From Nitrospira sp. (GTDB lineage: Bacteria; Nitrospirota; Nitrospiria; Nitrospirales; Nitrospiraceae), in NCBI GenBank assembly GCA_024760525.1, contig CP060499.1, positions 1,488,001 to 1,552,000 on the forward strand: a DNA stretch of 64,000 nucleotides, read 5' to 3'. Positions within the stretch are counted from its first letter, which is position 1, and each line of letters starts with the position of its first letter. The position numbers and the translations under genes were made by a program. Shown here piece by piece: positions 61,357-64,000 of the stretch. The notes under the pieces are model-generated. The model had not been told where the DNA came from. It ran no database searches and was given only the letters and a program-made list of their open reading frames with translations.

Positions 61357-62367
61357 TTAGGGAGTGACGGAGGCACTCCGTGTCGGTGCCGGACAGGTAC
61401 CCGGCGTCATATACAGCAAGTAATTGCCCATGCCGTGCTGGAGTTCAGTTTTATGCAAAGAATGATGGTAGACCATCACCATCTCATAGTCATCGTCCTT
61501 CGAGATAGGGAATCCTTGGCCGTCTTTGTACACTTGATGGGGTAAGAATTCGCGGAGAGTTCCGTCCGACTCAACATCCGGTACTGTCCGGAGGAGGGTC
61601 TGTTTCTTGGTTTTATTCTCCAACGCGATCAAGAGCAACTCATCATGTCCGTGCGGATAGGCGTATTTGACGCAACCGTCCATGCTGAACTTCAATGGTG
61701 CCGTACGGACTTGGACACCTGGCCCGATTTCAATTCCTTCATCGGTCTGATCCGCGGGCCGATCGCCGAATTTGGTGAAGCAGACGATGTTGACGCCGAC
61801 CTGATAGATGTCCATCGCTTTGACCGGTTTGGCCTTCGGCGCAAAATACATTGTGAAGGTTGCGATGACGTCCTTGGTGGGGGGGGCGCCATGATAGAAC
61901 GCGACAACCGTCATGAGTTTGTCGGCTGCCGAAAGCTTCACTCCGTATCCGTCGGGGAATTGCGTCTCGGACATTTCGAGTCCTGCTCCACCGAAGAAGA
62001 GCGGCTCACCCGGGCACGACACGCTCGGTCTGGTGTTGTTGATCATCAAAATATGGTGCAGGTAATTTCTCGGCAATTCCTTTCCATCGACTGTGGAAAG
62101 GGCCGACTTGAAGCCGATCAAATACTTGTCCTCAGGCAATTGGAAGTTGAACCGAGGCATGGAGTCACCCATATCGCCTTCGCCATGGCCCGTCGGAAGG
62201 TCGATGGGACCAAAGGTCAGGGTCGCCGTATTTTCTCCATACGTAATCTTTGAGCCCACCTGTTTTTTCAGGGTGGGGATGGCATGATGTTCATGCCCAC
62301 CACCGTCGGCGTAGGCTGAAGAGATCATGAAAAAGGTAGAGATAAACAACACGAGGGATCTGCGCAT
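61357..62367 (-). CDS. Secreted copper type II monooxygenase-like protein
   Basis: 336 residues from the ATG at 62367 (GGGAGG six bases ahead); the upstream extension to 62550 overlaps the next gene. A signal peptide (MRRSLVLFISTFFMISSAYA) leads to a His-rich start (GGGHEHHAIP). PRNYLHHILMINNTRPSV and LMTVVAFYHGAPPTK, later MVMVYHHSLHKTELQHGMGN, place conserved His pairs and Met residues as in PHM/dopamine-beta-monooxygenase-like or Nod19-like folds. Periplasmic copper binding is plausible. The catalytic identity is uncertain. It lies 80 bp downstream of the SnoaL-like gene on the same strand. Confidence 0.6.
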   Translation of the reverse strand: MRRSLVLFISTFFMISSAYADGGGHEHHAIPTLKKQVGSKITYGENTATLTFGPIDLPTGHGEGDMGDSMPRFNFQLPEDKYLIGFKSALSTVDGKELPRNYLHHILMINNTRPSVSCPGEPLFFGGAGLEMSETQFPDGYGVKLSAADKLMTVVAFYHGAPPTKDVIATFTMYFAPKAKPVKAMDIYQVGVNIVCFTKFGDRPADQTDEGIEIGPGVQVRTAPLKFSMDGCVKYAYPHGHDELLLIALENKTKKQTLLRTVPDVESDGTLREFLPHQVYKDGQGFPISKDDDYEMVMVYHHSLHKTELQHGMGNYLLYMTPGTCPAPTRSASVTP

Positions 62368-62447
62368 AAGACCTCCCAGAGGAAGTGAAGCAGTGATGTT
62401 AAACCGGACTCCGATTTCGTGGTATGACTGAAAACAAACGAGCCAGC

Positions 62448-63323
62448 TCATTGAACGCTGGCCGGTGACGGTGTCACTTTCTTCCAGTGATAGGTGCCGC
62501 CGTGTTCCTTGGGCGGAATGTTTTTTCTCGTATCGACTCGCGTGTACCACCAGATTCCCTTTGCTTGCGTGCCGTCTTCCGAGAGGAGGACCTCAAAGCC
62601 GCCTTCGCGGTCGTTGCCGGGCTGGTGCCAGGTCCCTTGCCACAGTCGGTTCTCAATTTTTGTTGTGACAAACCGTCCGCCGTGTTGCGTGTAGGGGCCG
62701 TTCCCATTCTTGTCCAATGTCGCCTTGTAGCGTTTTTCGTCCTCGACTTCGAGAATATCCCATTCCCCACTCACATCCGGCATTGCGGCAGCCGCGCCAC
62801 TGACAAGCTTTTGCGATCCTGCAGCCATCGACGGTGAAGCCAGCGGGCCTCCCAATTGAGCGGACCGAAACGATTCGTGCCACGACAACAGTTGCCAACG
62901 GCCGGCACGGCGTTCGAGCACGCCCGTTTCTCTTAAGGGAAGTACCGTCCGTTTCACGGCGGATCCTTCGCCGACATAGCGAGTATAGTCGAGCTCCATC
63001 GTAAACCAGGCCAGGTCGCCTTTCGTCCAGACCTTGAGCTCAGTAATCGGGATCTCAATCTTCTGCGTGTTGACAAATTCTTCACGCATTTCTTGTTCAA
63101 ACTCCGGCCAGCCGACATATTTGCGACCACCGACCGAGTAACTGACGATATCGGCGTCATGCGCCATCAGGCGAGAAAGCGTCGGGAGATCTTTTTCGGC
63201 GTTGGCGCGTACCATCTGGCGAATGGCGGTTTCCGGATCGGGAGGTTCCGAGGCTCTCACGGTTGGAGCGAGACCGATGAGAAGGAGCAGGCTTCCACAA
63301 ACAAACGATCCCGCACGGGGCAT
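62448..63323 (-). CDS. Secreted SnoaL/NTF2-like protein with C-terminal beta domain
   Basis: 291 residues from the ATG at 63323, which has GGAG six bases ahead. Signal peptide (FVCGSLLLLIGLAPTVRASE) followed by an NTF2/SnoaL-like domain (AIRQMVRANAEKDLPTLSRL, DIVSYSVGGRKYVGWPEFEQ, LERRAGRWQLLSWHES), a Ser/Ala/Gly linker and a second beta-rich domain (VSGEWDILEVEDEKRYKATL, WQGTWHQPGNDREGGFEVLL). The first domain resembles ketosteroid-isomerase-like proteins that bind small ligands. The second looks like an avidin/lipocalin-like sheet. Periplasmic; role unknown. Confidence 0.65.
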   Translation of the reverse strand: MPRAGSFVCGSLLLLIGLAPTVRASEPPDPETAIRQMVRANAEKDLPTLSRLMAHDADIVSYSVGGRKYVGWPEFEQEMREEFVNTQKIEIPITELKVWTKGDLAWFTMELDYTRYVGEGSAVKRTVLPLRETGVLERRAGRWQLLSWHESFRSAQLGGPLASPSMAAGSQKLVSGAAAAMPDVSGEWDILEVEDEKRYKATLDKNGNGPYTQHGGRFVTTKIENRLWQGTWHQPGNDREGGFEVLLSEDGTQAKGIWWYTRVDTRKNIPPKEHGGTYHWKKVTPSPASVQ

Positions 63324-63411
63324 AGAGAACTCCATAGGCTTGCCAAGTTTCAAATGACCAAGAAACGTACACGGCCTGATGGGCCATGTCAACAACGAAG
63401 TACGACCTGAC

Positions 63412-64000
63412 CTATCGACGGGCCACGACCACGACTGTCACGTTGTCTTCCCCTCCGCGATCCAGCGCCGCTGTAACGAGGCGCTCGCAGACCTGAGCGG
63501 GGTCGATGTCGCCATCGGCAAGAACGCGCTGAATGTCCTCATCCTCCAACATCTTGGTCAGACCATCCGAGCAGAGCAGTACAAGATCCTCATCGAGTAT
63601 GGGGAATGCTGCGATGGTGGGGTTTGCCGCCGCCGACACGCCCAACGCACGGGTCAGGACATGCCGTTCAGGATGGGTTTTCGCCGATTGCGGCGTTAAG
63701 ATACCGCGCTCCAGATATTTTTCGATCACACTATGATCTTTGGTCAGCGGAGTAAGCGTGCCCGATCGAAATCGGTAGGCGCGGCTGTCGCCGACATGAG
63801 CGAGATACGCAACCGGTGTTTGAGTCGGCACAATCGCGAGCAGCACAATGGTCGTGCCCATCCCTTTCAGCTTCGATTTCGATTTGGCTCGATCGAGGAT
63901 CGCCTCATGCGCCCGGCTGATCAGGTCAGTCAACACATCCGTCGGAGGCACCTGACCATTTCGAAGCAGGTCACTCGCCGACGCTGCTTGGGCTTGGATC
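63412..64000 (-). CDS. PP2C-type serine/threonine phosphatase, N-terminus beyond window
   Basis: The frame runs off the right edge, leaving about 195 residues. The PP2C motifs seen are GMGTTIVLL, LAHVGDSRAYRFRSGTLTPL, the DHSVIEKYLERG helix, LLCSDGLTKML and GGEDNVTVVVV with metal-binding Asp residues. It is a metal-dependent phosphatase (Stp1/PrpC-like) that normally counters a serine/threonine kinase; neither kinase nor FHA protein is in view, and they may lie beyond the edge. The missing part should hold the first DxG motif. Confidence 0.9.
   Translation of the reverse strand, partial: IQAQAASASDLLRNGQVPPTDVLTDLISRAHEAILDRAKSKSKLKGMGTTIVLLAIVPTQTPVAYLAHVGDSRAYRFRSGTLTPLTKDHSVIEKYLERGILTPQSAKTHPERHVLTRALGVSAAANPTIAAFPILDEDLVLLCSDGLTKMLEDEDIQRVLADGDIDPAQVCERLVTAALDRGGEDNVTVVVVARR

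Overview
The window reads as a chromosomal stretch from a Gram-negative, probably Nitrospira-like bacterium (phylum Nitrospirota). This is inferred from the mid-50s G+C, the outer-membrane genes (lptD, Skp/OmpH, a porin, two-partner secretion), the many short secreted or one-helix membrane proteins, and the gene order accD-folC-lptD-trxA-recN. No rRNA or taxonomic marker was checked against a database.

Left part (1-9980, all minus strand): eight genes in one direction. Read in transcription order they are: a Cys-rich secreted protein; a secreted papain-like cysteine protease; a secreted protein of unknown function; a second Cys-rich secreted protein related to the first; a two-partner-secretion exoprotein (TpsA); its outer-membrane transporter (TpsB); a membrane-anchored TPR-CHAT caspase-like protease; and a DUF928 protein cut by the window edge. 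Start/stop overlaps and short gaps suggest operon organisation, with one 130-bp break before tpsA. This is the best candidate for a little-described system. 10-13.5 kb is accessory: tiny peptides, tRNA-Arg(TCT) with a decayed integrase beside it, and a divergent pair of related small proteins.

13.8-32.7 kb is mixed housekeeping and envelope: a DUF748 giant, peroxiredoxin, porin, B12-type radical SAM protein, a lone flagellar-rod-like gene behind a recognisable c-di-GMP-I riboswitch, a DsbA-like protein, a dehydrogenase, MsrB, lipoproteins, a MEDS-domain protein and Slp. 32.9-41.2 kb is an integration hot spot at serS/tRNA-Ser(TGA). The 3' half of the tRNA plus its downstream flank is duplicated around a 3.1-kb segment (REC pseudogene, UspA, Zn-ribbon protein). 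A decayed copy of the serS 3' end lies beyond a SNF2-type ATPase, whose Walker A lysine is replaced by arginine.

Right part (41.3-64 kb) is largely conserved core: a PA0069-type radical SAM protein, rhodanese, Skp, a cadherin-like repeat lipoprotein, a molybdopterin operon moaC-moaDE(fused)-moaA, a nickel/cobalt-type transporter, accD, folC, lptD, trxA and recN. Next come an HD-GYP response regulator and a histidine kinase/NtrC-type regulator pair. The window ends with a secreted copper-monooxygenase-like protein, a SnoaL-like protein and a PP2C phosphatase cut by the right edge. Signalling through c-di-GMP appears twice (riboswitch and HD-GYP). No CRISPR array, intact transposon, rRNA or replication origin was seen.
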